Part shown: one piece after another, positions 27,306 to 36,607 of the stretch
Numbering within the stretch: position 1 is the first letter of the stretch
How the letters are laid out: each line of letters opens with the position of its first letter
Origin: Pedobacter indicus
Lineage (GTDB): Bacteria > Bacteroidota > Bacteroidia > Sphingobacteriales > Sphingobacteriaceae
Assembly: GCF_003449035.1 (NCBI RefSeq)
Contig: NZ_QRGB01000001.1
Span: 2,046,001-2,110,000, forward strand
Direction of reading: 5' to 3'
Length of the DNA stretch: 64,000 nt
Notes under the pieces: generated by a model
Databases searched by the model: none
Seen by the model: only the letters and a program-made list of their open reading frames with translations
What the model was told of the DNA's origin: nothing
Program-made: the position numbers and the translations under genes

Positions 27306-29231
27306 ATGGCCGATTCTGTTCAAGCTATTTCAAGGTTCTCTGATTACGATATTAGTTTGTTTAAAGCGGGTAAGCACTATAGACTTTATGAAAGACTAGG
27401 TGCCCATGTTTTAGATTATGAGGGCTATAAAGGGACATATTTTGCTGTTTGGGCACCGAATGCTGAATCGGTTTCCGTTATTGGTGATTTTAATGGATGG
27501 AACCGTTATGCACATCCACTCTATGTTCGCTGGGACGAGTCTGGAATATGGGAGGGCTTTATCGCAAATGTTGATCTTGGTGAAATTTATAAATACTCGA
27601 TTGTAACGCAGAGCGGGGCCGTACTCGAAAAAGGCGACCCTTTTGCATTGCAATGGGAGGTGCCGCCGAAAACAGCCTCAATTGTTCAGCATACTTGGTA
27701 CGAATGGAAAGATGAGGATTGGCAAAAAAGCAGGTTTGAAAAAAATGCGCTGAATAAACCCATTGCCGTTTACGAAATGCATCTAGGTTCGTGGATAAGA
27801 GATCCAGCCAGTCCCGACGAATTTTTGGACTATCGACAAATCGCAGATAAACTAATTCCGTATATATTGGAGAGTGGTTTTACGCATGTTGAATTGATGC
27901 CGGTTATGGAGCATCCTTATGCCCCCTCTTGGGGATACCAGATAACAGGCTTTTTTGCACCAACCTCACGTTTCGGTGCACCACAAGACTTCATGTACCT
28001 TATTGAGCAGCTTCATTTGCACGGAATTGGCGTTATCTTAGATTGGGTGCCCTCTCATTTCCCAGGCGATAGCCATGGGCTTCATCAGTTCGATGGAACT
28101 CATTTGTATGAACACGCCGATCCCAAAAAAGGCTTTCACCCCGATTGGAATTCTTATATTTTTAATTTTGGTCGGAATGAAGTTCGTTCGTTCCTTATCA
28201 GTAATGCACTTTTTTGGTTAGATCGTTATCATGTTGACGGTCTTCGGGTCGATGCTGTAGCGTCTATGCTTTATTTAGATTATTCAAGGGGCGAAGGCGA
28301 ATGGGTGCCGAATGACTTTGGTGGACGAGAAAACCTGGAGGCCGTTAGTTTCCTGAAAGAGCTTAATGAAACCGTTTATCAAGAGTATCCCGATGTACAG
28401 ACGATCGCCGAGGAATCAACCGCTTGGCAAGGTGTAAGTAGCCCAACTTTTAGTGGCGGGCTCGGATTCGGTATGAAATGGATGATGGGGTGGATGAACG
28501 ACACATTAGAGTATTTTAGTGAAGACCCTATCTATCGAAAATATACTCACGGGAAGATAACCTTTAGTACAGTTTACGCTTTTACTGAGAATTTTATGCT
28601 TCCTCTTTCACATGACGAGGTTGTGCATGGAAAACGTTCATTGATTTATAAGATGCCGGGTGACGATTGGCAAAGATTTGCAAACTTGCGACTCTTGTAT
28701 CTATACATGTACACGCATCCCGGTACGAAGCTTCTTTTTATGGGAGGTGAGTTCGGTCAGACTTCTGAATGGAATTTTAATCAGTCGCTGGATTGGCACT
28801 TGATGCAGCATCCTGGTCATATTGGTCTTTTTGAATTTGTAAAAGCATTGAATTTTCTCTATCGTGCGGAGCCTTCTTTGTATGAAATCTCTTTTAAGAA
28901 CGACGGTTTTCGATGGATAGAGGTGGGCGATGCTGAAAATTCAATTCTTGTGTATTTGAGAAAGGGACTGCATGCAATGGATGATTTACTGGTGGCTCTC
29001 AATATGACTCCACAGGTACATGAAAATTTTAGAGTAGGAATACCTTCAGCAGGAACATGGAATGTGCTATTAAATTCTGACGATAAGATCTACCACGGGT
29101 CTGGTATTTATCAAAGTCCGGTACAAAGTGACCCGATTGTTTGGATGGATCAGCCGGTTTCCGCTGAGATTAACTTGCCACCACTGGGTGGTGTCGTTTT
29201 GAAAAGATGTAAAGCAACTGAACCTAAATAG
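27306..29231 (+). CDS. glgB: 1,4-alpha-glucan branching enzyme
   Basis: A GH13 enzyme of 641 residues that creates alpha-1,6 branches in glycogen. An N-terminal CBM48 domain (YFAVWAPNAESVSVIGDFNGW, about residues 45-65) is followed by the catalytic barrel. The barrel has DWVPSHF, the nucleophile Asp in GLRVDAVASMLY, the acid/base Glu in TIAEEST, and LSHDEVVHGK. It is 21 bases after the GH31 gene, preceded by a clear Shine-Dalgarno sequence, and six bases before glgA. Confidence 0.96.
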   Translation: MADSVQAISRFSDYDISLFKAGKHYRLYERLGAHVLDYEGYKGTYFAVWAPNAESVSVIGDFNGWNRYAHPLYVRWDESGIWEGFIANVDLGEIYKYSIVTQSGAVLEKGDPFALQWEVPPKTASIVQHTWYEWKDEDWQKSRFEKNALNKPIAVYEMHLGSWIRDPASPDEFLDYRQIADKLIPYILESGFTHVELMPVMEHPYAPSWGYQITGFFAPTSRFGAPQDFMYLIEQLHLHGIGVILDWVPSHFPGDSHGLHQFDGTHLYEHADPKKGFHPDWNSYIFNFGRNEVRSFLISNALFWLDRYHVDGLRVDAVASMLYLDYSRGEGEWVPNDFGGRENLEAVSFLKELNETVYQEYPDVQTIAEESTAWQGVSSPTFSGGLGFGMKWMMGWMNDTLEYFSEDPIYRKYTHGKITFSTVYAFTENFMLPLSHDEVVHGKRSLIYKMPGDDWQRFANLRLLYLYMYTHPGTKLLFMGGEFGQTSEWNFNQSLDWHLMQHPGHIGLFEFVKALNFLYRAEPSLYEISFKNDGFRWIEVGDAENSILVYLRKGLHAMDDLLVALNMTPQVHENFRVGIPSAGTWNVLLNSDDKIYHGSGIYQSPVQSDPIVWMDQPVSAEINLPPLGGVVLKRCKATEPK

Positions 29232-29237
29232 ACTAAA

Positions 29238-30644
29238 ATGAATATATATCATATCAGCGCAGAATGCTACCCTGTGGCGAAAGTTGGTGGTTTAGGAGAT
29301 GTTGTTGGTGCTTTGCCGAAATACCAGAATCGTTTATCTGTAAACGCATCGGTCATTATGCCTTGGTATGATCGAGATTTCGTCAATGAACACGAGTTTG
29401 AGGCTATATTCTCGGATGAGATCAGACTCGGTACACAACTGTATAGGTATCAGGTTCTCAAGAATGGAAAAGTTTTGGGCTTTAATTTATTCCTTGTCAA
29501 AATCCCTGGCTTGCTTGACCGGAAAGAGGTTTATGGTTACGCAGATGAACATATCCAGTTTATCGCTTTTCAATATGCGCTATTACATTGGTTATGTGCC
29601 AAAAAGGATAGACAACTATTATTGCATTGTCACGATCACCATAGCGGCCTAATCCCTTTTTTTATTGAGCATTGTGATGAATTTGAAATACTGAAAGGCA
29701 CACCGACCGTTGGTACAGTTCACAATGGACAGTATCAAGGATGGATGGACTGGCAGGAGGCAGTTTTGATGCCGAAATTTGATTGGAACCACAGAGGCTT
29801 GCTCGACTGGGATGGAGTGATTAATCCCTTAGCTGCACTGATTAAATGTTGTTGGGCATATACGACCGTGTCTGAAGGGTATCTTGAAGAACTATTCGAT
29901 GAAGCCAATGGCTTAGAAACACTGTTTTTCTCAGAGAAACAGAAAGCGCACGGAATTGTCAACGGTATTGATTTTGAAGTGTGGGATCCATCGAAAGACC
30001 CCCTGATAAATCATAACTATCAGCATGAAGAAATTGAGGGCAAGCAAAAGAATAAAAAAGCATTTTGTAAGCAATTTGGATTCTCTTATCGCTTACCATT
30101 ATTTTCTTTTATCGGCCGGCTGGTTTATGAAAAAGGAGCTGATCTGTTACCTCTTTTTATTGACGATATGATGAATACCTATGCCGACAAGTTGAGTTTT
30201 ATGGTTTTGGGATCAGGTAGTCTGGCTTTCGAGCGAGAATTACTAAACCTACAAGATGCGTATCCGGGCCGCGTTGCTGTCAAGATCGGTTACGACGAAA
30301 CATTGTCTCATCAGATCTATGCAAGCTCTGATTTCCTTTTTATGCCATCAAGGGTAGAGCCTTGCGGTTTAAATCAGCTATATGCCATGCGTTACGGTAC
30401 GATGCCAATCGTCCGAAAGACGGGTGGATTAGCCGATACCGTGACCGATGTTTCATTAGGTGGTACGGGAATCTCATTTGAGAATGAGAGCGTATCAGAA
30501 GTCTCTTCGGCGATCGGGAAGGCGATTGCCATCCATAAAAGGAAGGTTGAACTAAATCGGAATCGAAAAAAAATGATGGAGCAAGATTTTTCATGGCAAA
30601 GATCTGCTCAAAAGTATATTGACATTTATAAATCGTTGATCTAA
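29238..30644 (+). CDS. glgA: Glycogen synthase
   Basis: A GT5 glycosyltransferase of 468 residues extending alpha-1,4-glucan from ADP-glucose. It has the ADP-glucose-binding KVGGLGDVVGALP near residue 15, HCHDHHSGLIPFF, the GIDFEVWDPSKDP loop, and the C-terminal MPSRVEPCGLNQLYAMRYG with the conserved Glu. It is located between glgB and glgC, completing the classical GlgC-GlgA-GlgB pathway. Confidence 0.94.
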   Translation: MNIYHISAECYPVAKVGGLGDVVGALPKYQNRLSVNASVIMPWYDRDFVNEHEFEAIFSDEIRLGTQLYRYQVLKNGKVLGFNLFLVKIPGLLDRKEVYGYADEHIQFIAFQYALLHWLCAKKDRQLLLHCHDHHSGLIPFFIEHCDEFEILKGTPTVGTVHNGQYQGWMDWQEAVLMPKFDWNHRGLLDWDGVINPLAALIKCCWAYTTVSEGYLEELFDEANGLETLFFSEKQKAHGIVNGIDFEVWDPSKDPLINHNYQHEEIEGKQKNKKAFCKQFGFSYRLPLFSFIGRLVYEKGADLLPLFIDDMMNTYADKLSFMVLGSGSLAFERELLNLQDAYPGRVAVKIGYDETLSHQIYASSDFLFMPSRVEPCGLNQLYAMRYGTMPIVRKTGGLADTVTDVSLGGTGISFENESVSEVSSAIGKAIAIHKRKVELNRNRKKMMEQDFSWQRSAQKYIDIYKSLI

Positions 30645-30654
30645 AAAATAAATT

Positions 30655-31929
30655 ATGAAATCGAATGTAATTTCCATTGTTCTAGGCGGAGGGCGGGGAA
30701 CGCGATTGAACCCACTGACATTGACTCGTTCAAAACCAGCCGTTCCGATAGCGGGTAAATATAGATTGGTCGATATTCCAATATCCAATTGCTTGAATTC
30801 TGAATTGAATCGTATTTTTGTTCTTACACAGTACAATTCAGCTTCACTGAATTCTCATATCAAAAACACCTACAACTTCAGTGTTTTTGACAAGGGTTTT
30901 GTCGATATACTCGCTGCGGAACAAAACATGGATGGAGATCGTTGGTATCAGGGTACCGCAGATGCCGTGCGCAAAATTCGCCGTTATCTGGAAGTTCATG
31001 ACTACGACTACATTCTCATTTTATCAGGGGATCAACTTTATCAAATGAATTTTCAGAAACTGATTGATTTCCATATTCAGAATAGTGCAAAAATTACCTT
31101 GGCGACAATCCCCGTATCCGCAAAAGATGCAACCTCCTTTGGTATTCTTAAGTCAAATGAAGAAAGTCAGATAACTTCATTTATTGAAAAACCGAGTGCG
31201 GATCTATTAAGTGAATGGAAATCGGAAGTGAGTGAGGAGATGCGGACTAATGGTCGTGAATATTTAGCTTCAATGGGAATTTATATGTTTGACAAAGGGG
31301 TATTGGCCGATCTGTTAATAGAAAACGATGGTTTGGATTTTGGGAAGGAGCTTATTCCTTATGCAATCGAGAAGTCCAATGTTTTTAGTTATCAATACGA
31401 TGGTTATTGGACTGATATCGGAAATATCGACTCGTTTTTTGAGGCAAATATTGGTTTGACGGACGATATTCCAGCTTTCAATCTTTTTGATTCGAATACG
31501 ATTTTCTCTCGATCGAGGATGTTGCCTCCTTCCAAATTTGCTGGTTGTTTATTGGATAGGGTTATTGTGGCGGACGGCTGTATTATCAATGCAGACAAGG
31601 TTGAACGTTCGGTAATCGGGGTCCGGTCCCGAATTGGGAGGGGAACGGTTATTCGAAATACATATATGATGGGGGCTGACTACTACCAAGACCTAGATGA
31701 GATAACCCAATATCAGCGAGTTGGTAGACCACTCATCGGTGTGGGTGAACGTTGTTATATCGATAACACCATTATTGATAAAAGTGCTTGCATCGGTAAC
31801 GATGTTCGTATAAATGGTGGTAAGCACCTAGAAGATGGAGACTTTGATACCTATACGGTGAGAGACGGCATTGTTGTTATTAAGAAAAAAGCCGTTATTC
31901 CAAACAATACGGTAATCGGTGCAATCTAG
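30655..31929 (+). CDS. glgC: Glucose-1-phosphate adenylyltransferase
   Basis: Makes ADP-glucose, the regulated step of glycogen synthesis, 424 residues. It has the N-terminal nucleotidyltransferase motif GGGRGTRLNPLT, KPAVPIAGKYRLVDI, QGTADAVRKI, ILSGDQLYQM with the catalytic Asp, and a C-terminal left-handed beta-helix. It is the last gene of the glycogen block, eleven bases after glgA, and followed by a strong terminator. Confidence 0.96.
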   Translation: MKSNVISIVLGGGRGTRLNPLTLTRSKPAVPIAGKYRLVDIPISNCLNSELNRIFVLTQYNSASLNSHIKNTYNFSVFDKGFVDILAAEQNMDGDRWYQGTADAVRKIRRYLEVHDYDYILILSGDQLYQMNFQKLIDFHIQNSAKITLATIPVSAKDATSFGILKSNEESQITSFIEKPSADLLSEWKSEVSEEMRTNGREYLASMGIYMFDKGVLADLLIENDGLDFGKELIPYAIEKSNVFSYQYDGYWTDIGNIDSFFEANIGLTDDIPAFNLFDSNTIFSRSRMLPPSKFAGCLLDRVIVADGCIINADKVERSVIGVRSRIGRGTVIRNTYMMGADYYQDLDEITQYQRVGRPLIGVGERCYIDNTIIDKSACIGNDVRINGGKHLEDGDFDTYTVRDGIVVIKKKAVIPNNTVIGAI

Positions 31930-31934
31930 GAATG

Positions 31935-31981
31935 AAAAATACAAAATATTCACGCTGTATTAGTGAGTATTTTGTATTTTT
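31935..31981 (+). terminator. Terminator after glgC
   Basis: A near-perfect 19-bp stem: AAAAATACAAAATATTCAC pairs with GTGAGTATTTTGTATTTTT around a nine-base loop, with one G-T pair. It has T-rich tails on both strands and starts six bases after the glgC stop. It separates the glycogen block from the dihydroorotase group. Confidence 0.9.
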
Positions 31982-32120
31982 GTTTCTTAATGGGAACAAT
32001 CCACGAATTAAACTACTCGGTTTTAGCTGTTCGTTTTTCTTATTTTTCTGCCGAAGACATTCTTCGTGTCATGAAGAGTCTCTCATTGTTTCGCTTCACT
32101 CACCGTCTTAATTTATTTTT

Positions 32121-33389
32121 ATGGAAAAGCTGATCGTTAAGAATGCAACAATTCTTTTTTCTAATTCCACATTTTATAAAAAACAGGCAGATGTTCTTAT
32201 TGAAAATGGAATTATTAAGAAGATTGAAAAACCAGGTAAGATTACAGTTAAAAATATAAACGTCATTAATGCTCGTGACCGGTTTCTAGCTCCCGGCTTT
32301 TTTGATCTGAATTGTAATTTTGGAGAACCCGGTTATGAAACCAAGGAAGATTTGATCACCGGGGCCGCCGCCGCGGCTGCGGGTGGTTTCACCGAACTCG
32401 CGCTTCAACCTAATACAAATCCACCGCTCCATAGTCGGTCGGAAGTAGCGTTCATTGTAAATAGTACACGAGATTTAATTGTTAACGTCTATCCGGTTGC
32501 TGCGGTCAGTAAGAATCGTGAAGGAGGTGAATTGGCGGAGCTTTATGACATGAGGCTGGCAGGTGCAGTTGCTTTTAGTGATGGCAATCGTAGTATACAA
32601 CATTCAGGTTTAATGAGCAGAGCTTTGTTGTATAGCAAAGGTTTCGGAGGATTGGTTTTTTCTTATGCCGAAGATAAATCGATTGCGGGCAATACAAAAA
32701 TGAATGAAGGGGAGATGAGCACCTATTTGGGAATGAAGGGTAATCCGAATATGGCTGAAGAGGTCATGATTTCACGGGATTTATTTTTGGCCGAATATAA
32801 TGACACCCCAATACATTTTAGTACGATTACCTGTGCTGGATCGGTCGATTTGATCCGCCGCGCCAAAAAGAAAGGTTTGCGGGTTACTTGCGACGTTGCC
32901 GCTCATCACTTACTTTTCACAGATGAAGAGGTAAGCTCGTTCGACAGTAATTATAAGGTCAAACCTCCATTACGCACTAAAAAGGATCGTTCCGAATTAA
33001 TAAAAGGAGTGAAAGATGGAACAATTGACGCAATCGTATCTCAACACACCCCTCATGAGGTTGAATTCAAAACCGTGGAGTTTGAAATTGCTGAATTTGG
33101 AATCACGGGCCTTCAAACCCTCTTACCAATATTGTTAAAAGTAGGTTTGTCTTTAGAAATGATTGTCGAAAAATTAGCAGTGAACCCACGTAAAATATTG
33201 AATTTACCTGAACCTACATTGGAAGTGAATGCATCTGCAAATCTAATTTTGATTAATCCAGATGAATTATGGATATTTGACCAGCATACGAATCGATCAA
33301 AGGCCACTAATAACCCTCTTTTTAACTCTAAATTGAAAGGCAAGGTCGATCTTTTAGTAAACAAGGGTCATACGTTGAACCTATCGTGA
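32121..33389 (+). CDS. pyrC: Dihydroorotase, PyrC class I-like
   Basis: An amidohydrolase of 422 residues annotated in Bacteroidota as dihydroorotase (pyrimidine synthesis, carbamoyl-aspartate to dihydroorotate). The core ARDRFLAPGFFDLNCNFGEPG replaces the first metal motif HxH of active enzymes with LNCN. Other segments follow the family, such as ALQPNTNPPLHSR, HFSTITCAGSVDLIRRAKKKG, CDVAAHHL and SQHTPHE. Because the HxH metal pair is missing, this may be a catalytically reduced form, as known for the PyrC' subunits of some ATCase complexes. The next gene follows with a six-base gap from the chosen start. Confidence 0.75.
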   Translation: MEKLIVKNATILFSNSTFYKKQADVLIENGIIKKIEKPGKITVKNINVINARDRFLAPGFFDLNCNFGEPGYETKEDLITGAAAAAAGGFTELALQPNTNPPLHSRSEVAFIVNSTRDLIVNVYPVAAVSKNREGGELAELYDMRLAGAVAFSDGNRSIQHSGLMSRALLYSKGFGGLVFSYAEDKSIAGNTKMNEGEMSTYLGMKGNPNMAEEVMISRDLFLAEYNDTPIHFSTITCAGSVDLIRRAKKKGLRVTCDVAAHHLLFTDEEVSSFDSNYKVKPPLRTKKDRSELIKGVKDGTIDAIVSQHTPHEVEFKTVEFEIAEFGITGLQTLLPILLKVGLSLEMIVEKLAVNPRKILNLPEPTLEVNASANLILINPDELWIFDQHTNRSKATNNPLFNSKLKGKVDLLVNKGHTLNLS

Positions 33390-33394
33390 CGATT

Positions 33395-34066
33395 ATGAAT
33401 GAACAAGTAAAAAGAGCCTTAAAAGCGTCTATTCAAGAATATACGCAAGTTAATAACCAGAAGTCAGATGTTTTCTCATCTCGCGTATTTGATGCCTTTG
33501 ATGCCGAACTTCCTTATTTGGAGAAAGTAGGTCTCTTGGACAGGATTTTCGATGATTTTGTGCATTTTGATGATTTAAGAGAACCTTATTTCGATTTGCT
33601 GCTGATCAACTTTTTTACGAAAGATGTTGAAAGGCTAGAAGCTGATTATTTGGAGTCGGCAGAATGGGAACGAATCGAAGATGAGACAATAGACCGCGGT
33701 ACAGAATTATTAAATCTTCTATTGTATTTGCGTGAGTGTCAGGACGAGAAGATTGAACCAGACCTCGATGATTTTTTGAAGGAGTTTCTCTTGGTTGAAG
33801 AAGACGAATTTCAAGATGAACACCGTATTTACGAGCCATTTATTGTAAATCAGATATTAGTAGATAGTAATTATTCAGAAATAGCCCGCGTGGCAATGGG
33901 CTTAGAGCCGGAAACAGAACTGGAAGATCTGTTCTATCCGATGATGTGTTTTTTCTCGGAACCCGAACCTACGGAAGGACAATTTGATGAATTTGTAAAT
34001 AATAGCAAAAACAAAGCTTTTGATGCCGCTATTTACGCCCTCGTTGTAGCTTTTAATCAATCATAA
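33395..34066 (+). CDS. Conserved acidic protein of unknown function
   Basis: A soluble, very acidic protein of 223 residues without signal, membrane segments or cysteine motifs. It is rich in Asp, Glu, Phe and Leu and seems mostly helical. I do not recognise a domain. The ATG at 33395 is preferred to a GTG at 33386 that would overlap the pyrC stop. It is tightly linked between pyrC and the DUF4199 gene, and this grouping is typical of Sphingobacteriaceae, so the frame is very likely real. Function unknown. Confidence 0.75.
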   Translation: MNEQVKRALKASIQEYTQVNNQKSDVFSSRVFDAFDAELPYLEKVGLLDRIFDDFVHFDDLREPYFDLLLINFFTKDVERLEADYLESAEWERIEDETIDRGTELLNLLLYLRECQDEKIEPDLDDFLKEFLLVEEDEFQDEHRIYEPFIVNQILVDSNYSEIARVAMGLEPETELEDLFYPMMCFFSEPEPTEGQFDEFVNNSKNKAFDAAIYALVVAFNQS

Positions 34067-34082
34067 ACTTAAATTAATCGAC

Positions 34083-34682
34083 ATGAATCACACAACTTCA
34101 AACGGCAACATTTCGGCCACATCTCTTGCAGTAAAATATGGTTTAATTTGGTCTGCGATAAATATTGTTGTTTTTCTGTTGGTGTACTACGGTATGCCGC
34201 AAATTATGGGTACTTGGAAACACTCAATCATCCAGTTTGTCGTAGGTATAGGCCTGGCAATTTATTTTACGCTAGAAATCAGAAAACAAATCGGAGGGTT
34301 CTGGAGCTTTAAAGAAGCGTTGAAAAATATTTTTATTTTGTTTATTATTCCGACAGTTGTTGTGTATTTCTTTTCGATCATTTTTGGAAAATGGATTGAG
34401 CCTGAATATCCAGCCAAGATTACCGAAATCAGTCTAAATGCAACCACCGAAATGATGGAAAGCATGACGACCGACCAGGAAGTAATAGATGAGACTATCG
34501 CCGAGATGGAAAAGGGCTTAGAAAAGCAATTCAATCCTGGGATTATGGATATTTTGCAGTCGATTGCTATTTCTGCTTTAATATATTTTGTCGGTGCTTT
34601 GATCTGGGCTGCCATCTTTAAAAGAGATCGTCCTGTTTTTGTCGCACGCGAACCCGAAAATGAAGATCCCCTAAATGAATAG
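34083..34682 (+). CDS. DUF4199 domain membrane protein
   Basis: A 199-residue membrane protein with four predicted helices (about residues 17-38, 44-63, 78-101 and 158-178) and an acidic segment between the third and fourth (TEMMESMTTDQEVIDETIAEMEKG region). The layout fits DUF4199, a Bacteroidota-specific family of unknown function that usually precedes a glycosyltransferase gene. Its stop overlaps the start of the next glycosyltransferase by eight bases, pointing to translational coupling and perhaps a shared role in envelope glycan or lipid glycosylation. Confidence 0.8.
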   Translation: MNHTTSNGNISATSLAVKYGLIWSAINIVVFLLVYYGMPQIMGTWKHSIIQFVVGIGLAIYFTLEIRKQIGGFWSFKEALKNIFILFIIPTVVVYFFSIIFGKWIEPEYPAKITEISLNATTEMMESMTTDQEVIDETIAEMEKGLEKQFNPGIMDILQSIAISALIYFVGALIWAAIFKRDRPVFVAREPENEDPLNE

Positions 34683-35637
34683 AAACATCGATCTTTCGAT
34701 AGTCGTTCCCTTATACAACGAAGAAGAGTCTCTACCCGAATTAGCTGAGTGGATCGACCGTGTATGTTGGGGTAATAAATTGAGCTATGAACTGATTTTT
34801 ATTGACGATGGGAGTACCGATCTCTCGTGGCAGGTAATTGAGGACTTGAAGGCGGCAAACCCTTCCATAACTGCAGTGAAGTTTAGGCGCAATTATGGAA
34901 AATCTGCAGCTCTTAACACAGGTTTTGCTATGGCAGCCGGACAGGTGGTTATTACGATGGATGCTGATCTGCAAGACAGTCCGGATGAAATACCTGAACT
35001 ATATCGAAAGATTGTTGTCGAAGGCTATGATCTTGTTTCAGGATGGAAAAAAGAAAGACACGACCCTCTTTCGAAAACCTTGCCGACCAAGCTGTTTAAC
35101 TCCGTCACCCGATCTATGTCTGGGATTGACAATTTACATGATTTCAACTGTGGTTTAAAAGCCTACCGTTTGGATGTCGTAAAAAGCATTGAAGTGTATG
35201 GCGAAATGCACCGTTACATACCGGTTATAGCGAAGTGGGCCGGATTTAAGAAAATTGGCGAGCAGGTAGTTAGGCATTATCCTCGAAAATACGGTAAGAC
35301 TAAGTTCGGAATGAGTCGTTTTATCAACGGTTTTTTAGACTTGATTTCTATTTTCTTCGTCGGAAAGTTCAGCAAAAGACCGATGCACTTTTTTGGAACG
35401 ATGGGGGCACTAAGCTTTTTTGCCGGTTTTGTTATCACTCTGTGGTTGTTATACCAAAAATTATCCGCTATTTCATCTCATACTGAGTATAGAGATGTAA
35501 CGGATCAGCCTTTATTTTACCTAGCCTTGGTTGCTATTGTTGTAGGTTGTCAGTTGTTTCTTACCGGATTTATTGCTGAGCTGGTGTCACGAAGTTCTTC
35601 AGAAAGGAATAACTATCAAATCGAACGCGTAATCTAA
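34675..35637 (+). CDS. Membrane-bound glycosyltransferase family 2 (DPM1/GtrB-like)
   Basis: A GT2 enzyme of 320 residues. The N-terminal GT-A domain has VVPLYNEEESLPEL, FIDDGSTD and MDADLQDSPDEIP with the metal-binding DxD. Two C-terminal membrane helices (about 235-262 and 276-303) match polyprenyl-phosphate glycosyltransferases such as GtrB or DPM1, which load a sugar onto a lipid carrier on the cytoplasmic face. The sugar and acceptor are not evident. It overlaps the DUF4199 gene and is one base before the second glycosyltransferase. Confidence 0.88.
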   Translation: MNRNIDLSIVVPLYNEEESLPELAEWIDRVCWGNKLSYELIFIDDGSTDLSWQVIEDLKAANPSITAVKFRRNYGKSAALNTGFAMAAGQVVITMDADLQDSPDEIPELYRKIVVEGYDLVSGWKKERHDPLSKTLPTKLFNSVTRSMSGIDNLHDFNCGLKAYRLDVVKSIEVYGEMHRYIPVIAKWAGFKKIGEQVVRHYPRKYGKTKFGMSRFINGFLDLISIFFVGKFSKRPMHFFGTMGALSFFAGFVITLWLLYQKLSAISSHTEYRDVTDQPLFYLALVAIVVGCQLFLTGFIAELVSRSSSERNNYQIERVI

Positions 35638-35638
35638 G

Positions 35639-36598
35639 ATGTTTTTTTCGATTATAATTCCACTCTACAATCGCCCTCAAGAGATCGATGAACTATTGGC
35701 TAGTCTAACCCGACAGGATTATGCCGATTTCGAAGTTTTGATTATCGAAGATGGATCAAAACTGAAAGCTGATGAAATTGTGAAGTCCTACCAAGATAAA
35801 CTTACCCTAAGCTACTACTATAAGGAAAACGAAGGACAGGGTTTCGCACGTAATTATGGGTTTGAGCGTGCCAAAGGCGATTACTTCATAATCTTTGATT
35901 CGGACGTTATCTTGCCATCTAACTACCTAAGCATTGTCAATCGGTTTCTTGAAAATACATATGTGGATGCTTTCGGAGGCCCCGACTCAGCGCATGATTC
36001 ATTTACTCCGGTACAAAAGGCGATCAGTTACTCAATGACATCTCACTTTACAACAGGGGGGATTCGAGGGAATAAAAAGCATATTGGTGTTTTTCATCCT
36101 AGAAGTTTCAATATGGGGGTTTCACGAAAGGTTTGGGAATCCGTCGGAGGGTTTTTGCTGACTCGTTTAGGTGAGGATATTGAATACAGCATCCGAATTC
36201 AAAAAGCCGGATTTAAAACGGCTCTCATACCAGATGCTTTGGTCTATCATAAGCGTAGAACCGATTTCTTACAGTTTTACAAGCAATTGCATTTTTTCGG
36301 AAGAGCCCGGATCAATATCTATAAACATTTTCCATCTGAGCTGAAGGTTGTCCATTTTTTTCCAGCAGCCTTTGTGTTTTTTCTTGGCTTTACGATCATC
36401 ACTAATCTTTTCGATTTGGGTATTACTCCTTTGTGCAATACCTTGTTGTTAATTTATACCATCTTGCTTTTTTTTCACGCATTGGCTACAACGAAAAGTT
36501 TGCAGGTAGCTGCCTTATCGGTTATCGCTTCATTTATTCAACTAATTGCCTATGGTCTGGGCTTTATTCAAGACTTTTGGAAACGGGTAGTTCGCTGA
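35639..36598 (+). CDS. Glycosyltransferase family 2 protein with C-terminal membrane helices
   Basis: A second GT2 protein of 319 residues. The N-terminus has IIIPLYNRPQEIDELL and IIEDGSKLKADE; the DxD-like motif is IIFDSDVILPSNYL, and the acceptor-side motif LTRLGEDIEYSIRIQKAG contains the conserved ED. The last 80 residues are hydrophobic, with about three helices. It probably acts on a membrane-bound acceptor in envelope glycan synthesis. It converges with the DeoR regulator gene, nine bases apart, with no hairpin between them. Confidence 0.87.
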   Translation: MFFSIIIPLYNRPQEIDELLASLTRQDYADFEVLIIEDGSKLKADEIVKSYQDKLTLSYYYKENEGQGFARNYGFERAKGDYFIIFDSDVILPSNYLSIVNRFLENTYVDAFGGPDSAHDSFTPVQKAISYSMTSHFTTGGIRGNKKHIGVFHPRSFNMGVSRKVWESVGGFLLTRLGEDIEYSIRIQKAGFKTALIPDALVYHKRRTDFLQFYKQLHFFGRARINIYKHFPSELKVVHFFPAAFVFFLGFTIITNLFDLGITPLCNTLLLIYTILLFFHALATTKSLQVAALSVIASFIQLIAYGLGFIQDFWKRVVR

Positions 36599-36607
36599 AA
36601 GAGACCA

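Noticed and set aside
32071-32133. 20-residue frame overlapping the pyrC start
   Set aside because: Could be a regulatory upstream peptide but shows no codon enrichment or structure; not better than chance.
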